Shown: positions 50,967-60,626 of the stretch, in pieces
Layout: each line of letters begins with the position of its first letter
Position numbering within the stretch: position 1 is the stretch's first letter
Source: Shewanella chilikensis
GTDB lineage: Bacteria; Pseudomonadota; Gammaproteobacteria; Enterobacterales; Shewanellaceae
NCBI RefSeq assembly: GCF_002836945.1
Contig: NZ_NIJM01000010.1
Coordinates: 35,175-99,174 of the forward strand
Direction of reading: 5' to 3'
Length of the DNA: 64,000 bases
Program-made: the position numbers and the translations under genes
The notes under the pieces: generated by a model
Database searches by the model: none
What the model was told of the DNA's origin: nothing
The model's input: only the letters and a program-made list of their open reading frames with translations

Positions 50967-51279
50967 TCGCTGATAAACCAAGGGCTCCGCGAAAGGAGCC
51001 CTTAAACTTATTATGGGAATGTCCCCTTTCCCTTTACAAAAACAATCAAGATTAAGCGACGCCTCTGGAGCCATTTGAATCCCATGCCAACTGTGTCATC
51101 ACCTTCCTTAGTGATAGATGTGAAGTCCGGCATGAAACCATCCTGGCTTCACGCTTTTAAAACGGGTTGTGTTATTCTGAAGCTCTCTGTCGTCATTGCC
51201 ACTGCAGGTTTGGATGTTTTATCTTCTGCCGTTCGCTCAAATCAAGGCGGCACCTGATAACACTATGGTTAATAGATAA
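50967..51279. other. Intergenic region between dihydroorotase and LysR genes
   Basis: About 313 bases. A hairpin terminator lies at 50,980-51,003. The rest should hold the LysR promoter; no clean -35/-10 pair could be chosen with confidence. A 60-codon plus-strand frame at 51,075 has no ribosome site or family pattern and is not annotated. Confidence 0.6.
50980..51003 (+). terminator. Terminator after dihydroorotase
   Basis: AAGGGCTCC-GCGAAA-GGAGCCCTT is a perfect 9-bp stem 14 bases after the stop, followed by AAACTTATT. Confidence 0.75.
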
Positions 51280-52209
51280 ATGGCTCACGAACTGGACACC
51301 CTGGATCTCAATCTGATGCGGCTGCTTAAGGCGGTTGTCGACAATCGCAGTATCAAGCTGGCCGCCATGCAACTTGGGATCTCTCAGCCCAGTGCCAGCC
51401 GGGGTGTAATGCGCCTTAAGCAAACCTTCCAGGATCCCCTGTTTGTTCGTAAACCCCATGGTGTAGAACCCTCACCCATGGCGCTGCGCCTGGCAGAAGA
51501 GTTTGACAATATTCTGGCCCCTATCGAAAAAGTGCTGCTGGAATTCGAAGACTTCAGCGCCGACAGCTACACAGGTCAAATAGCCATAGTGACAGATCCC
51601 TACTTGATGGATGAACAGGGACAAAGATTGCTGCAAAGCTGTCACCAGGCCTTTCCCAAAGCCAGCTTCACCTTTTCCAGCTGGAATGGTTACAGCCATG
51701 ATGAGATGCTCGAAGGCATACATGACTATTGCATTTTGGATCAGGAAACCGAGCTGTCCAAGGATATCTATATGCGGCCGCTGTTCACCGAAAAACGGGT
51801 AATCCTGGCACGCAAAAATCATCCGCTGCTCGGCGATGAAAATGATTGGCAGACAGTGTCCACGCTGCCGATAGTTTCCCTGCCTGCACCGGCCTCCTAC
51901 AATCCTCAGTGTACTGTGGAATCTGAGTATCAGCGTATGGGTTATCAGCCTCATGTATTACTCAAGTCCTACAATCTTAGGGTCGCCTGCCAGATGTTGC
52001 TGGAAACCGACGCCATCATGTACGCCAGTCAAGGTACTGCCAGGTTGATGCCGGAACTGGCCTCCTTCCCCATGCCCCAGGTCAATCGGGAGTTCAGCCA
52101 CTTCGTGGTGTCCGGCGGCTTTTTGCAGACCTACCGTAATCATCCGTTACATCAACACTTGCACAGAGTTATACAAAACACATTTCAACCAACTCCAATA
52201 TCTGTTTAG
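51280..52209 (+). CDS. LysR family transcriptional regulator
   Basis: A 309-residue protein. The N-terminal winged HTH (LDLNLMRLLKAVVDNRSIKLAAMQLGISQPSASRGVMRLKQTFQDPLFVRKPHGVEPS) is typical of LysR, and the C-terminal effector domain (TGQIAIVTDPYL...) follows. The class is close to regulators such as NhaR/LeuO-like types, but the ligand is not known. The nearest downstream genes are mdtJI, with two palindromes between, so it may control them. Confidence 0.92.
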   Translation: MAHELDTLDLNLMRLLKAVVDNRSIKLAAMQLGISQPSASRGVMRLKQTFQDPLFVRKPHGVEPSPMALRLAEEFDNILAPIEKVLLEFEDFSADSYTGQIAIVTDPYLMDEQGQRLLQSCHQAFPKASFTFSSWNGYSHDEMLEGIHDYCILDQETELSKDIYMRPLFTEKRVILARKNHPLLGDENDWQTVSTLPIVSLPAPASYNPQCTVESEYQRMGYQPHVLLKSYNLRVACQMLLETDAIMYASQGTARLMPELASFPMPQVNREFSHFVVSGGFLQTYRNHPLHQHLHRVIQNTFQPTPISV

Positions 52210-52218
52210 AACGTCATA

Positions 52219-52346
52219 GATATTCATATTTGAATATCTCAATTACCTATCAAGTTAAAACCCGAACAGTTAACCTAGCAGTGTAAGTTTGGAATTGCCG
52301 CTTAATTTGTTGTTACTCCGTTTTTTATGACTTATCTGGCCAGATA
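52219..52346. promoter_or_regulatory. Palindromes between LysR and mdtJ
   Basis: GATATTCA-TATT-TGAATATC at 52,219-52,238 is a perfect 8-bp hairpin near the LysR stop, possibly a terminator. TATCTGGCCAGATA at 52,333-52,346 is a perfect 14-bp palindrome about 65 bases before mdtJ and a good operator candidate. Confidence 0.5.
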
Positions 52347-52409
52347 GATTCAGGTGTAATGTGCGATTCTCCGTTATGCATATTTTTCATTTCATGTAGA
52401 AGGTGAATT

Positions 52410-52799
52410 ATGATCCTTGCACGGGTGTTTCTATTGTTTGCAATTTCCGCTGAAGTGGCGGGTACCAGTACCATGAACCTACTGGGACCTGAGGGTTCTA
52501 TCTGGGGCTACCTGTTGATGTACCTCTTGATTGGTGTGTCATACTTCTTTTTATCACTGGCGGCGAAGAAGATTGCCATAGGTGTTGCTTATGCGGTTTG
52601 GGAAGGTTTAGGCATAGCCCTGATCACCCTGGTATCCATGCTGCTGTTTGATTCCAGGCTCAACCCGCAGGAGCTTGCCGGACTGGCCTTGGCCATCCTG
52701 GGTATAGTGTTGGTGACTCTAGGCGAGAGTCATGAAGGTGATAAAACCAAAGTTCAGGATACCGGCTTGGGAGCAAACAGCACCGCCGGTAACCTGTAA
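52410..52799 (+). CDS. mdtJ: Spermidine/drug exporter subunit MdtJ (SMR family)
   Basis: A 129-residue four-helix SMR protein. The conserved glutamate of helix 1 is in FAISAEVAGTSTMN. IGVSYFFLSLAAKKIAIGVAYAVWEGLGIALITLVSMLLFD is the MdtJ pattern. With MdtI, encoded 11 bases downstream, it forms the heterodimer that excretes spermidine. The C-terminal 25 residues are a polar tail longer than in the E. coli protein. Confidence 0.9.
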   Translation: MILARVFLLFAISAEVAGTSTMNLLGPEGSIWGYLLMYLLIGVSYFFLSLAAKKIAIGVAYAVWEGLGIALITLVSMLLFDSRLNPQELAGLALAILGIVLVTLGESHEGDKTKVQDTGLGANSTAGNL

Positions 52800-52810
52800 C
52801 GGAGGCGAAC

Positions 52811-53140
52811 ATGAACCAGTTTCTGACGCTCTCCTTTGGCTATGTGGTGCTGGCCGCCTTGATTGATATTGCCGCCAATATGGCGCTCACCCGCTCCAAC
52901 GGATTCAAACGTAAATTATGGGGCGTGCTGGCAATCTTGCTGGTGCTGAGCGCCTTTACTCTGCTGGCACAGGCAGTGAAAGAGATAGACTTGGCCATCG
53001 CCTATGCCTCCTGGGGCGCCATAGGTATTTTGGGAACGGCTATCGGCGGCGCCTTGCTGTTCAAACAAAGACTCAAGCCCATAGGTTGGGTCGGCATAGC
53101 CGTGGTTATCGCCGCTGTTATCGTGATGAAAACCGCCTAA
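52811..53140 (+). CDS. mdtI: Spermidine/drug exporter subunit MdtI (SMR family)
   Basis: A 109-residue partner of MdtJ: GFKRKLWGVLAILLVLSAFTLLAQAVKEIDLAIAYASWGAIGILGTAI is the MdtI pattern with four helices. Helix 1 has LIDIAANM, so the usual Glu of this position is Asp; it keeps the charge. Downstream is a terminator shared with the convergent upp gene. Confidence 0.9.
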   Translation: MNQFLTLSFGYVVLAALIDIAANMALTRSNGFKRKLWGVLAILLVLSAFTLLAQAVKEIDLAIAYASWGAIGILGTAIGGALLFKQRLKPIGWVGIAVVIAAVIVMKTA

Positions 53141-53189
53141 GGTCAGTAGCAACAAGTAAGGGTTAAGCAAGTAAGGCTGAAATAAGCAA

Positions 53190-53215
53190 AAAGGCGCTCG
53201 AGGGCGCCTTTTATT
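53190..53215. terminator. Bidirectional terminator between mdtI and upp
   Basis: AGGCGC-TCGAGG-GCGCCT forms a strong stem flanked by A-rich and TTTTATT runs, so it can serve both convergent genes. Confidence 0.8.
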
Positions 53216-53232
53216 ATGTTCACTAAAGAGAC

Positions 53233-53859
53233 TTATTTAGTACCGAAGATCTTGTCACCGGCATCACCCAGACCAGGCAGTATATAGCCCTTGTCGTTCA
53301 GGCACTGATCGACGGAAGCCGTGTAGAGTTCGATATCGGGATGCGCCTCTTCCAGTGCCTTAACGCCTTCAGGCGCCGCAACCAACACCAACGCCTTGAT
53401 ATGCTTACAGCCACGCTTTTTCAGCAAGTCTATGGTGCAAATCATGGAGCCGCCAGTAGCCAGCATGGGGTCAACAACCAGTGCCAAACGCTCTTCCATA
53501 TCGCTGGCGAGCTTCTCGAAGTAAGGCACTGGCTCCAGAGTTTCTTCGTCACGGTAAACACCGACAACAGAGATACGGGCACTGGGAATATTCTCCAGCA
53601 CGCCATCCATCATACCAAGACCGGCACGCAGGATAGGCACTACTGTTACTTTCTTGCCTTTGATCTGTTCCACTTCAACCGGACCATTCCAGCCCTCAAT
53701 GGTCACAGTTTCGGTTTCCAAACCTGCGGTTGCCTCGTAGGTTAACAGGCTGCCAACCTCGGCGGCGAGCTCACGAAAACGTTTGGTGCTGATCTCAGCT
53801 TCACGCATCAAACCAATTTTGTGGCGTACCAGCGGGTGTTTAACCTCGACAACTTTCAT
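53233..53859 (-). CDS. upp: Uracil phosphoribosyltransferase
   Basis: ATG at 53859 ([20 protein letters not shown]) gives the typical 208 residues; a longer frame is unlikely. The PRPP loop [11 protein letters not shown], the N-terminal RHKIGLMR and the C-terminal uracil site [17 protein letters not shown] are diagnostic. It turns uracil and PRPP into UMP in salvage. It is divergent from purM, so the shared 260-base region holds both promoters. Confidence 0.97.
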   Translation of the reverse strand: MKVVEVKHPLVRHKIGLMREAEISTKRFRELAAEVGSLLTYEATAGLETETVTIEGWNGPVEVEQIKGKKVTVVPILRAGLGMMDGVLENIPSARISVVGVYRDEETLEPVPYFEKLASDMEERLALVVDPMLATGGSMICTIDLLKKRGCKHIKALVLVAAPEGVKALEEAHPDIELYTASVDQCLNDKGYILPGLGDAGDKIFGTK

Positions 53860-54119
53860 TCTTTTTCTCCTGATCTTGCGGGCGGGACGAGCAATCAGAC
53901 TGGCAGCTCCCGGCGTGCAGAGCACAAACCAGCCGGATTTGGGCAAATTTGTGAGATTTTAGTTGATTTGTTCCAGCGGTAAAACAGAAAGTTTTATAAA
54001 TCTGGTAAATCGTGACTTATATCCCTATGAATAAAGTGCAATCTTGGCTTTCGAGCCCCCCGGCAAACTGCTAGAATATCGCCGCATAAAATCCATAACG
54101 ATGTACCCGAGAGGATCAA

Positions 54120-55157
54120 GTGAGTACCCCTACCCCACTGAGCTATAAAGACGCCGGTGTCGATATCGATGCAGGCAACGCACTCGTCAATAACATCAAG
54201 TCCGTAGTCAAACGCACTCACCGTCCTGAAGTCATGGGCAACCTGGGTGGTTTTGGCGCCCTGTGTGAACTGCCAACCAAATACAAGCACCCTGTGCTGG
54301 TTTCCGGTACCGATGGTGTGGGCACCAAGCTGCGCCTGGCCATTGACTTCAAAAAGCATGACACTGTCGGTATCGACCTGGTGGCCATGTGTGTCAACGA
54401 CCTGCTGGTTCAAGGCGCCGAGCCGCTGTTTTTCCTCGACTACTATGCTACCGGCAAGCTGGACGTCAATGTGGCGACCGACGTGGTTACAGGTATCGGC
54501 GAAGGCTGCTTCCAATCCGGTTGTGCCCTGATCGGTGGTGAAACCGCCGAAATGCCCGGCATGTACGAAGGCGCTGACTATGATCTGGCCGGTTTTTGTG
54601 TCGGAGTGGTGGAGAAAGAAGCCATCATCGACGGCAGCAAGGTACAGGCCGGTGATGCACTGATAGCCCTGGGCTCCAGTGGTCCTCATTCCAACGGTTA
54701 CTCACTGATCCGTAAAGTCCTGGAAGTCAGCCAGGCTGACCCACAGCAAGATCTGGACGGCAAGCCGCTTATCGATCACCTGCTGGAACCAACCCGCATC
54801 TATGTCAAACCTTTGCTGGAACTGCTGGACAAACACCCGGTTCACGCCATGGTACACATCACAGGCGGCGGTTTCTGGGAAAACATTCCAAGGGTTCTGC
54901 CAGAAGGTGCCAAGGCCGTTATCCAGGGCGAATCCTGGCAGTGGCCCAGCGTATTCAACTGGCTCAAGCAAGCCGGTAATATCACAGAACATGAAATGTA
55001 CCGCACCTTTAACTGTGGTGTCGGTATGATAGTTGCCCTGCCTCAGGCCGAAGCCGCCGCCGCCATTGAGCTACTCAAGGCCAAAGGTGAAAACGCCTGG
55101 CAGATAGGCACTATCGCCAATCGTAATCAACAAGAAGAGCAAGTGGAGATCCTTTAA
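54120..55157 (+). CDS. purM: Phosphoribosylformylglycinamidine cyclo-ligase (AIR synthetase)
   Basis: GTG start at 54120 with GAGAGGA before it; 345 residues. Recognised by [74 protein letters not shown] and [16 protein letters not shown]. It makes aminoimidazole ribotide in purine synthesis. It overlaps purN by one base (TAATG), so the two are coupled. Confidence 0.97.
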   Translation: MSTPTPLSYKDAGVDIDAGNALVNNIKSVVKRTHRPEVMGNLGGFGALCELPTKYKHPVLVSGTDGVGTKLRLAIDFKKHDTVGIDLVAMCVNDLLVQGAEPLFFLDYYATGKLDVNVATDVVTGIGEGCFQSGCALIGGETAEMPGMYEGADYDLAGFCVGVVEKEAIIDGSKVQAGDALIALGSSGPHSNGYSLIRKVLEVSQADPQQDLDGKPLIDHLLEPTRIYVKPLLELLDKHPVHAMVHITGGGFWENIPRVLPEGAKAVIQGESWQWPSVFNWLKQAGNITEHEMYRTFNCGVGMIVALPQAEAAAAIELLKAKGENAWQIGTIANRNQQEEQVEIL

Positions 55158-55801
55158 TGCAGGAGAGTTGTCGCATATTGGTAATGATTTCGGGCAATGG
55201 CAGTAATTTGCAGGCTGTTATCGACAGTTGTGATAGCAAGATGCCAGGGCGCGTGGTCGGAGTGATCAGCAACAAGGCCGATGCCTATGGTCTGATCCGG
55301 GCCCATCATGCCGAAATAGACACCAGCTGCGTCATCGCCCGCAAAGAGGAGTCCCGCGCCCAATACGATGCCAGACTGCAGGCGGCTATCGACAGATATC
55401 AGCCCGACCTCATCGTATTGGCCGGTTTTATGCGTATTCTCAGTGATGAGCTGGTCAGCCGTTACCAGGGCAAGATGCTCAATATCCACCCATCACTGCT
55501 GCCCAAGTATCCTGGATTGGATACCCACAAGCGCGCCATCGAAGCCGGTGACAGCGAACATGGCGCCAGTGTTCATTTCGTTATCCCGGCACTGGACAGT
55601 GGCCCGGTGATTTTGCAGGCCAAGGTACCTGTGTTTGCCGATGACACAGTGGCAACTCTGGCGGCCAGGGTGCACGAGCAGGAACACGCCATCTACCCGA
55701 TAGTGGTGCGCTGGTTCTGCCAGGGCCGACTGAAGATGGTTGACGGTAAGGCCTGGCTCGACGATGAAGCCATCGGCCCCAACGGCTACGCCCCGGACTG
55801 A
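55157..55801 (+). CDS. purN: Phosphoribosylglycinamide formyltransferase
   Basis: This 214-residue enzyme transfers a formyl group from N10-formyl-tetrahydrofolate to glycinamide ribotide. Diagnostic motifs are the phosphate loop SGNGSNLQAVID, the catalytic region NIHPSLLPKYPGLDTHKRAI with Asn and His, and GASVHFVIPALDSGPVI with the catalytic Asp. A strong terminator follows about 30 bases after the stop. Confidence 0.97.
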   Translation: MQESCRILVMISGNGSNLQAVIDSCDSKMPGRVVGVISNKADAYGLIRAHHAEIDTSCVIARKEESRAQYDARLQAAIDRYQPDLIVLAGFMRILSDELVSRYQGKMLNIHPSLLPKYPGLDTHKRAIEAGDSEHGASVHFVIPALDSGPVILQAKVPVFADDTVATLAARVHEQEHAIYPIVVRWFCQGRLKMVDGKAWLDDEAIGPNGYAPD

Positions 55802-55833
55802 TCTCTGAGTAAACTTAGGTTGATTAATTCATC

Positions 55834-55860
55834 AAAAAGGAGCCGTGCGGCTCCTTTTTT
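55834..55860 (+). terminator. Terminator of the purMN operon
   Basis: AAAAAGGAGCC-GTGC-GGCTCCTTTTTT: an 11-bp stem with a T6 run on the plus strand and an A-run upstream. Confidence 0.9.
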
Positions 55861-56018
55861 ATTACAACAATGGCTATTACGGCTGTGGCGCAAGCTTACC
55901 TATCCGCTTAATTTACCCGAATATGACGCTCCGTTACCGGCTTTTTTCAGCGGCCAATTGTAATTTTATGACCAATGGCGTTAGATAGAGGCAGTTTTCA
56001 GGACAGAACGAGACGCGC

Positions 56019-56765
56019 ATGAAGAGTATTATCTGCGACATAGACGGCGTGCTGATGCACGACAACAAATTAATCCCCGGCAGTGACAAGTTTATCGCCC
56101 GGGTGCTGGAACAGGGAAACCCCTTGGTTATCTTGACCAACTATCCGGTACAGACGGGCAAAGATCTGCAAAACCGCCTCGGCGCCGCCGGGCTGCATAT
56201 TCCCGAAGAGTGCTTCTATACCTCGGCCATGGCGACCGCCGACTTTCTCAGGCACCAGGAAGGCAGCAAGGCGTTTGTCATAGGTGAAGGTGCCCTCACC
56301 CACGAACTTTACAAGGCCGGCTTTACCATTACCGATATCAACCCCGACTTTGTTATCGTCGGCGAAACTCGCTCCTACAACTGGGACATGATCCACAAGG
56401 CCGCCCGCTTTGTTGCCGATGGCGCCCGTTTTATTGCCACCAACCCGGATACCCATGGCCCGGCTTACAGCCCCGCCTGTGGCGCTCTCTGCGCGCCTAT
56501 AGAGAGAATAAGCGGTCGCAGACCCTTCTACGTGGGAAAACCCAGCAGTTGGATCATCCGCTCGGCGCTGAACCATATAGATAGTCATTCCGAAAATACC
56601 GTGATTATCGGCGATAACATGCGTACCGATATTCTGGCCGGTTTTCAGGCTGGGCTGGAAACCATATTGGTCACCAGTGGGGTCAGCAAGCTGGAGGATA
56701 TAGAGAAAGAGCCCTTCCGTCCCAACCATGTGTTTGCCTGCGCCGCCGACATCGACGTGATCTGA
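56019..56765 (+). CDS. NagD-like HAD-IIA phosphatase
   Basis: A 248-residue HAD hydrolase: nucleophile IICDIDGVLMHD, motif II VILTNYP, the large C2a cap, and motif IV VIIGDNMRTDILAGFQAGLETILVTSGV. The layout matches E. coli NagD, a nucleotide phosphatase of broad range. No nag genes are adjacent, so a role in amino-sugar use is not implied. Terminated by a hairpin downstream. Confidence 0.92.
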   Translation: MKSIICDIDGVLMHDNKLIPGSDKFIARVLEQGNPLVILTNYPVQTGKDLQNRLGAAGLHIPEECFYTSAMATADFLRHQEGSKAFVIGEGALTHELYKAGFTITDINPDFVIVGETRSYNWDMIHKAARFVADGARFIATNPDTHGPAYSPACGALCAPIERISGRRPFYVGKPSSWIIRSALNHIDSHSENTVIIGDNMRTDILAGFQAGLETILVTSGVSKLEDIEKEPFRPNHVFACAADIDVI

Positions 56766-56789
56766 AACCATTGGTAACATTCCTTTTAC

Positions 56790-56818
56790 CGCCTCCGCTT
56801 GTGCCGGGGGCGTTTTTT
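56790..56818 (+). terminator. Terminator after the NagD-like gene
   Basis: CGCCTCCG and CGGGGGCG pair (one wobble) and are followed by TTTTTT at 56,813-56,818. Confidence 0.8.
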
Positions 56819-56896
56819 CGTCCATGATAGCGCACAGGCAAGGGCAAAGCCGTTGCCACTCCATACCTGACAATAAAAGCAACAACAGGATCCGTT

Positions 56897-58543
56897 ATGC
56901 GCTTGATGATCCCCCTGTGTACCCTGGCACTCTTGAGTGCCTGCAGCCAAAACAATACTGCCGACGACCCCATCCGCGTTGTCAGCTTCAATGAACAAGA
57001 GTTTCGCCATGACATCCAAACCCTGGCCTCGGATGAATTTGAAGGCCGGGCGCCGACAACCCGCGGCGAGCAGCTGACTCTGGACTATCTCAGCCAGGCC
57101 TTTGCCGATATGGGGCTTGAGCCCGGTTCCAACGGCAGCTTTTTGCAAAAAGTGCCCATGGTGAGCTATACCGCCAGTGAAACCCAGGAAATACAGTTAG
57201 CCGGTATCGATTTTCAATATCCCCAAGATCTGGTGCTCGGCAGTCGCCATGATGTCGAACGCGTCGATATCACCAACGCGCCACTGGTGTTTGTCGGTTA
57301 CGGTATCAACGCCCCCGAGTACGACTGGAACGACTACCAGGGCCTGGACATGAAGGGCAAAATCGCCCTTATTCTGGTGAATGACCCCGGCTTTGCCCGC
57401 CCGGATCTCGGTAAATTCAACGGCAAGGCGATGACCTACTACGGCCGTTGGACCTATAAGTATGAAGAAGCCAGCCGTCAGGGCGCATTGGGCGCCATTA
57501 TCATTCACGACACGGCTCCTGCCGCTTATCCCTGGTCTGTAGTGGAAAACAGCTGGACCGGCCCACAGCAGGATCTGGCCTCGGATTCCGGCAACGAGCG
57601 AGTGGCGGTGGAAGGCTGGATAACCCTGGATGCCGCCAAAAAGGTGTTTTCCAAGGCCGGGCTTGAACTGGACAGCGCCATCAGCCGCGCTGCCCACGGT
57701 CCACTGCAACTGACGCTGGGGCAAACCGCCAGCATAGCTTTCGACAACAAGGCCGAGTATGGCGACAGCTACAATGTGGTTGCCACTCTGCCGGGCAGCA
57801 GCCGCGCCAATGAGCATATTCTGTTTACCGGCCACTGGGATCATTTGGGCATGAGCAGTTCGGCCGAAGGCGACAGGGTATTCAATGGCGCCATGGACAA
57901 CGCCTCCGGCATCGCCGGCATGCTGGCCATCGCCCGTGAGTTTGCCGCCGACGCCAAGGCTGGCAAGCGCCTCAAGCGCTCGCTGACTTTTATCGCCACC
58001 ACAGGCGAAGAGCAAGGTCTGCTGGGATCACGTTTCTATGCCGCTCAACCGGCCTACCCGTTGGAAAACACCATAGGGGTGATTAATCTCGACAGCACCA
58101 ATATCTATGGCCGCACCAAAGACTTCACCATAGTGGGCAAAGGCAAGTCTGAGCTGGAGCGTTATCTGGAAGCCGCGCTCAAGACCCAGGGCCGCTATGC
58201 CACAGCAGAGAAACACCCCGAGTCCGGCGGTTTCTTCCGCTCGGATCACTTCAGTTTTGCCCAGTATGGCGTACCTGCGGTATTTGCCGGTGGCGGCAGC
58301 GAACCTGTGGATCAGGCCACCGCTGACTACAAAGCGGCGATGAAGCAGCAGATGAAAGGCTGCTATCACAACCTCTGCGATGAGTATCATGCCAACTGGG
58401 ATCTCTCCGGCGCGCTGGAAGATCTGGCCGTGTACTACAAGGCCGCCAAAGGCTTGGCGGATTCTGCCGACCGCCCGGGTTATTTTAAGGGCACAGAGTT
58501 TTATAACCTGCGGCCGGAAACCGGCGTTGCTCCGGCGATTTAA
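56897..58543 (+). CDS. M28 family zinc peptidase lipoprotein with PA domain
   Basis: A 548-residue exported peptidase. The signal peptide ends in lipobox LLSAC (Cys at residue 16). A protease-associated insert spans about residues 110-270. M28 metal ligands are visible in sequence order: FTGHWDHLG, FNGAMDNASGIAGM, TGEEQGLLGS and NLDSTNIYG, then RSDHFSFAQYGVPAV. It probably acts as an aminopeptidase on the periplasmic side of the outer membrane. The C-terminus contains CYHNLCDEYHANWDL, with two cysteines that may pair. Confidence 0.94.
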   Translation: MRLMIPLCTLALLSACSQNNTADDPIRVVSFNEQEFRHDIQTLASDEFEGRAPTTRGEQLTLDYLSQAFADMGLEPGSNGSFLQKVPMVSYTASETQEIQLAGIDFQYPQDLVLGSRHDVERVDITNAPLVFVGYGINAPEYDWNDYQGLDMKGKIALILVNDPGFARPDLGKFNGKAMTYYGRWTYKYEEASRQGALGAIIIHDTAPAAYPWSVVENSWTGPQQDLASDSGNERVAVEGWITLDAAKKVFSKAGLELDSAISRAAHGPLQLTLGQTASIAFDNKAEYGDSYNVVATLPGSSRANEHILFTGHWDHLGMSSSAEGDRVFNGAMDNASGIAGMLAIAREFAADAKAGKRLKRSLTFIATTGEEQGLLGSRFYAAQPAYPLENTIGVINLDSTNIYGRTKDFTIVGKGKSELERYLEAALKTQGRYATAEKHPESGGFFRSDHFSFAQYGVPAVFAGGGSEPVDQATADYKAAMKQQMKGCYHNLCDEYHANWDLSGALEDLAVYYKAAKGLADSADRPGYFKGTEFYNLRPETGVAPAI

Positions 58544-58864
58544 CCAGACACATTTCCCCATCCCCCAAGGCGCCTCCGGCGCCTTTTTGCGTTGTTTTCC
58601 GGGCAGATAAATCAATCGCCGATAAAAGCAGCGGCTTTAGGAAAGTGCCAATTTGCACGCTGTTACAGCGAGCTAAAATGCAGATCTTTCACCAATTAAG
58701 CGATTAAATTGTTTAACCCTTAAAAAAATAGGTCGAAAAACACATTATAATTTACAGATCTAGCCATTTTCATGATTTATATTCAAAAATAAAGCTTGGC
58801 TTTTGAGAATTCTACAGGCAAAGTGAAGCCATTGCTGAAGAAACACCAAGTTTGGAGTCTTACC
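58544..58864. other. Intergenic region upstream of asnB
   Basis: About 320 bases. A terminator lies at 58,567-58,588. Beyond it the sequence is AT-rich (58,690-58,800) and should hold the asnB promoter; I see no specific regulatory motif. A TTG-initiated extension of asnB to 58,796 is not accepted because it would mask the N-terminal Cys nucleophile. Confidence 0.6.
58567..58588 (+). terminator. Terminator after the M28 peptidase gene
   Basis: AAGGCGCC-TCC-GGCGCCTTTTT: an 8-bp stem with a 3-base loop and T5 tail. Confidence 0.85.
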
Positions 58865-60529
58865 ATGTGTTCAATTTTTGCCATTCTCGATATCCAGTCT
58901 GATGCCGCCGCTCTGAGAAGCACTGCGCTGGAGATGTCCAAACTGATGCGCCACCGCGGCCCGGACTGGTCGGGTATTCATACCACTCCAAGAGCGATTC
59001 TCGCCCATGAGCGGCTGGCCATTGTCGATATCGAACACGGCGCCCAGCCGCTGTTATCTGAAGATGGCCAGTTGGTATTGGCAGTCAACGGTGAAATCTA
59101 CAACCACAAAGAACTCAAGGCCGAGCTCGGCGACAAGTACAGCTACCAGACCAACTCGGATTGCGAAGTGATCCTGGCGCTGTATCAGGAATATGGCTGC
59201 GACTTTCTCGATAAGCTCAACGGTATTTTTGCCTTCGTACTCTATGACAAGGCCAAGGACTGCTACCTCGTAGGCCGGGATCACATGGGGATCATCCCGC
59301 TTTACACCGGCCGCGATACCAGTGGCAACTTCTATGTCGCCTCCGAGATGAAGGCGCTGGTCCCCGTATGTAAAACTGTGGAAGTATTCAGCCCCGGGCA
59401 TTACCTCTACAGTGCAGATGACGCGCCGGTGCAATACTATCAGCGTGACTGGCGCGACTATGAAGCGGTAGCCCAAAACAGCGCCTCCAGCGAAGAGCTG
59501 CGCGAAGCGTTGGAAGCCGCGGTAAAGCGCCAGTTGATGTCAGATGTGCCCTATGGCGTTTTGCTGTCGGGCGGGCTGGACTCCTCGGTGATTTCCGCCA
59601 TAACCCAAACTTTTGCCAAGCGCCGTATTGAAGACAACGATGCCTCCGATGCCTGGTGGCCACAGCTGCACTCCTTTGCCGTAGGCCTGAAAGGGGCGCC
59701 GGATTTGGCGGCGGCACAAAAGGTCGCCGATGCCATAGGCACCATACACCATGAACTGCACTTCACCTTCCAGGAAGGCCTGGATGCCATCAAGGAAGTG
59801 ATTTATCACCTGGAAACCTATGATGTCACCACCATACGCGCTGCAACCCCCATGTATTTGATGGCGCGCAAGATCAAGGCTATGGGGATCAAGATGGTGC
59901 TCTCAGGCGAAGGGGCCGATGAACTATTCGGCGGTTACCTCTATTTTCACAAGGCACCAAACGCCCGCGCCTTCCACGAAGAACTGGTGCGTAAACTCGA
60001 CAAGCTACACCTGTACGACTGCCTACGGGCCAACAAGGCCATGGCAGCCTGGGGCCTGGAAGCCCGAGTACCTTTCCTCGACAAGGAGTTTATGGACGTG
60101 GCAATGCGCCTGAACCCAGAAGCCAAGATGTCGCGCGATGGCCGGATTGAAAAGCATATTCTGCGTGAAGCCTTCGAGCATAAGCTCCCGGCCGAAGTCG
60201 CCTGGCGCCAGAAAGAGCAGTTCAGTGACGGGGTGGGTTACTCCTGGATTGACGGTCTGAAAGAACATGCCGCCGCCCAGGTGGAAGATAAAGAGCTGGC
60301 CAACGCCCGTTTCCGCTTCCCGCACAACACGCCGGAAACCAAGGAGGCCTACTTCTATCGCTGTTTCTTTGAAGAGCACTTCCCGCTGGAGTCGGCGGCA
60401 CTGACTGTACCGGGTGGTAAATCGGTTGCCTGCTCTACCCCGGAAGCGCTGGCCTGGGATGAGAGCCTGTCCGGCATCATAGATCCTTCCGGCCGAGCGG
60501 TGCGCTCTGTGCATAGCGCATCTTATTGA
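58865..60529 (+). CDS. asnB: Asparagine synthetase B, glutamine-hydrolysing
   Basis: Start at 58865 exposes the catalytic Cys after Met removal (MCSIFAILDI). The 554-residue enzyme has an N-terminal glutaminase domain (RHRGPDWSG, NGEIYNHKEL, GRDHMGIIPLY) and a C-terminal ATP-pyrophosphatase domain with the loop LLSGGLDSSVISA and LSGEGADELFGGY. It forms asparagine from aspartate, glutamine and ATP. A terminator follows the stop. Confidence 0.97.
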   Translation: MCSIFAILDIQSDAAALRSTALEMSKLMRHRGPDWSGIHTTPRAILAHERLAIVDIEHGAQPLLSEDGQLVLAVNGEIYNHKELKAELGDKYSYQTNSDCEVILALYQEYGCDFLDKLNGIFAFVLYDKAKDCYLVGRDHMGIIPLYTGRDTSGNFYVASEMKALVPVCKTVEVFSPGHYLYSADDAPVQYYQRDWRDYEAVAQNSASSEELREALEAAVKRQLMSDVPYGVLLSGGLDSSVISAITQTFAKRRIEDNDASDAWWPQLHSFAVGLKGAPDLAAAQKVADAIGTIHHELHFTFQEGLDAIKEVIYHLETYDVTTIRAATPMYLMARKIKAMGIKMVLSGEGADELFGGYLYFHKAPNARAFHEELVRKLDKLHLYDCLRANKAMAAWGLEARVPFLDKEFMDVAMRLNPEAKMSRDGRIEKHILREAFEHKLPAEVAWRQKEQFSDGVGYSWIDGLKEHAAAQVEDKELANARFRFPHNTPETKEAYFYRCFFEEHFPLESAALTVPGGKSVACSTPEALAWDESLSGIIDPSGRAVRSVHSASY

Positions 60530-60546
60530 ACTTAAGTAAAAACCAT

Positions 60547-60569
60547 AAAGGCGCCGAATGGCGCCTTTA
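60547..60569 (+). terminator. Terminator after asnB
   Basis: AAAGGCGCC-GAAT-GGCGCCTTTATT: a 9-bp stem, usable in both directions between asnB and the converging DUF1289 gene. Confidence 0.85.
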
Positions 60570-60626
60570 TTCATTAGCGGAAATAGGAGCTTCTCTTCTG
60601 TGCCGCTTTATTTGCTTTGAGCTTGT

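Noticed and set aside
51075..51257. 60-codon plus-strand frame upstream of LysR
   Set aside because: No ribosome site or family pattern; lies in promoter territory.
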